Source: Rhodobacterales bacterium UBA3077 (lineage in GTDB: Bacteria; Pseudomonadota; Alphaproteobacteria; Rhodobacterales; Rhodobacteraceae). Taken from it: a DNA stretch of 8,680 nucleotides. The translations under genes were made by a program, and so were the position numbers. The stretch spans positions 1-8,680 of the forward strand of contig DFBP01000190.1 in the NCBI GenBank assembly GCA_002366685.1. Reading direction: 5' to 3'. This document shows positions 7,573-8,680 of this stretch, in pieces (positions within the stretch are counted from its first letter, which is position 1; the number at the start of each line of letters is the position of its first letter). A model generated the notes under the pieces. It was not told the origin of the DNA and did no database searches. It worked only from the letters and a program-made list of their open reading frames with translations.

Positions 7573-7601
7573 CAAATAAGCTGCGGAACACATAAGCACA
7601 A
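7573..7601 (-). promoter_or_regulatory. Weak sigma70-like promoter candidate for the ABC exporter gene
   Basis: On the minus strand TTGTGC (7596-7601) and TATTTG (7573-7578) are separated by 17 nt, a standard -35/-10 spacing, and would start a transcript roughly 20 nt before the ABC gene's ATG. The -35 keeps the TTG core, but the -10 matches the consensus at only about three positions, so chance is a real possibility. The rpsI terminator upstream makes some promoter in this gap necessary. Confidence 0.25.
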
Positions 7602-7734
7602 GGGAAACCAGCACGATTTTGAGCTTTAGTAAGATGTAGAGTATCAAGAGCAAGTTCTTTTTCGGGGCTATTTATAACTTCGGCATAATTACACCGCAGC
7701 TAAATGGCAAATAAGTGTAGCGTGGCAAGGTGTT

Positions 7735-7801
7735 TCGACCGGTTTTCCAATTGAATTGCCAGCCTGTGGATCCCCTTCATTTCGAAGAAAAAACCGCTCG
7801 A
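7735..7801. repeat. Spaced inverted repeat of unknown role
   Basis: TCGACCGGTTTT at 7735-7746 is matched by AAAACCGCTCGA at 7790-7801 on the other side of a 43-nt spacer. The arms are 12 nt with one mismatch (11 of 12 pair). Neither strand has a T-run after the stem, so it is not a simple terminator. It could be an RNA stem in an untranslated leader or small RNA, a protein-binding site, or chance. Confidence 0.35.
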
Positions 7802-7876
7802 CCAAATTGCGCAAGGTATAGAGGATATATTTGCGAGGTAATGGTATCAACATCTTGCCAACAAGCTGCCACGCCT

Positions 7877-7904
7877 AAGAAAAAGGGCCGCAAAAATGCA
7901 GCCC
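7877..7904 (-). terminator. Rho-independent terminator of the rplM-rpsI operon
   Basis: Read on the minus strand, GGGCTGC and GCGGCCC form a 7-bp stem (six Watson-Crick pairs and one G-U) around an ATTTTT loop, followed at once by TTTTTCTT. It lies 33 nt past the rpsI stop codon, the expected place for the end of the ribosomal protein transcript. Stem, loop and T-tract are all directly visible. Confidence 0.9.
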
Positions 7905-7937
7905 TCCCTATTTCTTGTGTTATTTCTGTTTCCGCAT

Positions 7938-8432
7938 TTAGCGTTTGGAGAACTGGAAACTCCGGCGCGCTTTGCGCTTACCGTATTTCTTACGCTCAAC
8001 AACACGCGCATCGCGGGTCAGGAAGCCAGCAGCTTTGAGGGGTCCGCGAAGCGATGGTTCATACAGCTGCAATGCTTTGGAGATACCATGTTTTACAGCA
8101 CCGGCCTGGCCTGAAAGCCCGCCGCCCTTAACGGTTGCATTTACATCGAATTCGCCAGCAACACCAGCAACGGAAAACGCTTGGTTGATAAGCATTTGCA
8201 GAACCGGGCGTGCAAAATATGAATTCAGTTCCTTGCCGTTTACGGTTACTTTACCAGAGCCGGCTTTGATCCAGACGCGGGCAACCGCATCTTTACGTTT
8301 GCCTGTGGCATAAGAGCGGCCCAGTTCGTCACGAACAGGTTCGCGCGCCGGGGCGGATTCTTGCACCAATTCAACGGCACTATCGGCTACGGCCTCTTTC
8401 AGGTCGTCGAGCGATTTGATTTCATCATTCAT
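7938..8432 (-). CDS. rpsI: 30S ribosomal protein S9 (uS9)
   Basis: This is ribosomal protein S9 of the small-subunit head, whose C-terminal tail reaches the P-site tRNA. The S9 core starts at about residue 40 with SYATGKRKDAVARVWIK and continues through GSGKVTVNGKEL, VKGGGLSGQAGAVKHGISKA and LTRDARVVERKKYGKRKARR to the invariant SFQFSKR end. The total of 164 residues exceeds the usual 130 because of an acidic N-terminal extension of about 38 residues (DEIKSLDDLKEAVADS and following), as is common in alphaproteobacteria. The ATG at 8432 is supported by GGAG at 8442-8445, 9 nt upstream, which lies inside the end of rplM. The gene follows rplM with a 2-nt gap, the standard rplM-rpsI operon, and ends at a strong terminator. 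Confidence 0.98.
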   Translation of the reverse strand: MNDEIKSLDDLKEAVADSAVELVQESAPAREPVRDELGRSYATGKRKDAVARVWIKAGSGKVTVNGKELNSYFARPVLQMLINQAFSVAGVAGEFDVNATVKGGGLSGQAGAVKHGISKALQLYEPSLRGPLKAAGFLTRDARVVERKKYGKRKARRSFQFSKR

Positions 8433-8434
8433 GA

Positions 8435-8680
8435 TTAAGCGCTCCGAGTGTTTTTAGGGTTCATGGACGCAACGTCCAAAACTTCAGGCTGCTGGGCCTC
8501 TTGGCCGTGTTCAGCACCTGCATAAACGCGCAGATTGGTCATCTGCTTTTTGGACAGTGGGCCGCCAGGCAACATGCGCTGAACTGCTTTCACAAGTACG
8601 CGCTCAGGGAAGCGACCTTCGAGGATCTGCTCGGCTGTGCGGTGCTTGATGCCACCCGGATGGCCGGTGTGCCAATAGTA
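8435..8680 (-). CDS. rplM: 50S ribosomal protein L13 (uL13), C-terminal part; 5' end outside the window
   Basis: Translating the minus strand from the right edge gives 81 residues and a TAA at 8435-8437. The sequence holds the L13 hallmarks: YYWHTGHPGGIKHRTAEQIL at the start, EGRFPERVLVKAVQRMLPGG, then NLRVYAGAEHGQEAQQPEVL and a short tail ending KNTRSA. L13 is an early-assembling large-subunit protein. This is roughly the last half of a protein of about 150 residues, and nothing suggests damage. It is co-transcribed with rpsI 2 nt downstream, whose Shine-Dalgarno site lies within the last codons of this gene. Confidence 0.97.
   Translation of the reverse strand, partial: YYWHTGHPGGIKHRTAEQILEGRFPERVLVKAVQRMLPGGPLSKKQMTNLRVYAGAEHGQEAQQPEVLDVASMNPKNTRSA

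Larger units (their letters stand above)
7549..7876. other. Intergenic region without a recognisable gene
   Basis: This is the part of the 389-bp gap between the ABC gene and rpsI that is not taken by the terminator. I see no credible coding sequence; a plus-strand ORF beginning at 7730 runs antisense into rpsI and looks like a shadow. The region is AT-rich, carries a spaced inverted repeat at 7735-7801, and must hold the promoter of the ABC gene because the ribosomal operon ends just upstream at a terminator. Confidence 0.6.

Noticed and set aside
7730..8038. A 102-codon plus-strand open frame starting in the intergenic gap
   Set aside because: It runs across the rpsI terminator and into rpsI antisense. 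The product has no family character, so it is a shadow.
7938..8432. The 38-residue N-terminal extension of S9 as a novel fusion
   Set aside because: Acidic N-terminal extensions on S9 are common in alphaproteobacteria; the core and C-terminal tail are entirely normal.

Overview
The window reads as ordinary chromosome of an alphaproteobacterium, most likely a member of the Rhodobacterales (Roseobacter-like). The evidence is the protein style: an S9 with a long acidic N-terminal extension, an L13 tail ending in a proline-glutamine-rich linker, a divergent FliG/FliM pair, and a roughly 630-residue acyl-CoA synthetase of the kind common in that order. By eye, base composition is close to balanced, so this would be a lower-GC member. 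No tRNA, rRNA, CRISPR array, insertion sequence, phage gene or integrase is visible.

Layout, left to right. (1) Minus strand, 1-1681: a TIGR00282/YmdB-type metallophosphoesterase followed, with a 4-nt TTGA overlap, by an EamA-type (DMT superfamily) membrane transporter that runs off the left edge. (2) A 116-bp divergent gap. (3) Plus strand, 1798-3783: fliG and a fliM-like gene, stop codon abutting start codon, coding for two parts of the flagellar motor switch (C-ring). (4) A 21-bp convergent gap. (5) Minus strand, 3805-7548: an ABC half-exporter and, 66 nt downstream, an AMP-forming acyl-CoA synthetase, probably one transcript. (6) A 389-bp gap, 7549-7937, holding the terminator of the ribosomal protein operon, an unexplained inverted repeat, and a weak promoter candidate for the ABC gene. 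(7) Minus strand, 7938-8680: rpsI preceded by the 3' part of rplM, which enters from the right edge.

The four transcription units look functionally unrelated: nucleotide/phosphodiester turnover plus export, flagellar switch, lipid activation plus export, and ribosome. I found no convincing new system. The most notable points are the flagellar switch pair sitting away from any other flagellar gene, with the FliM protein lacking the usual N-terminal CheY-binding motif and FliG carrying an altered EHPQR motif, and a Asn-to-Asp change at a metal-site position of the YmdB-family protein.
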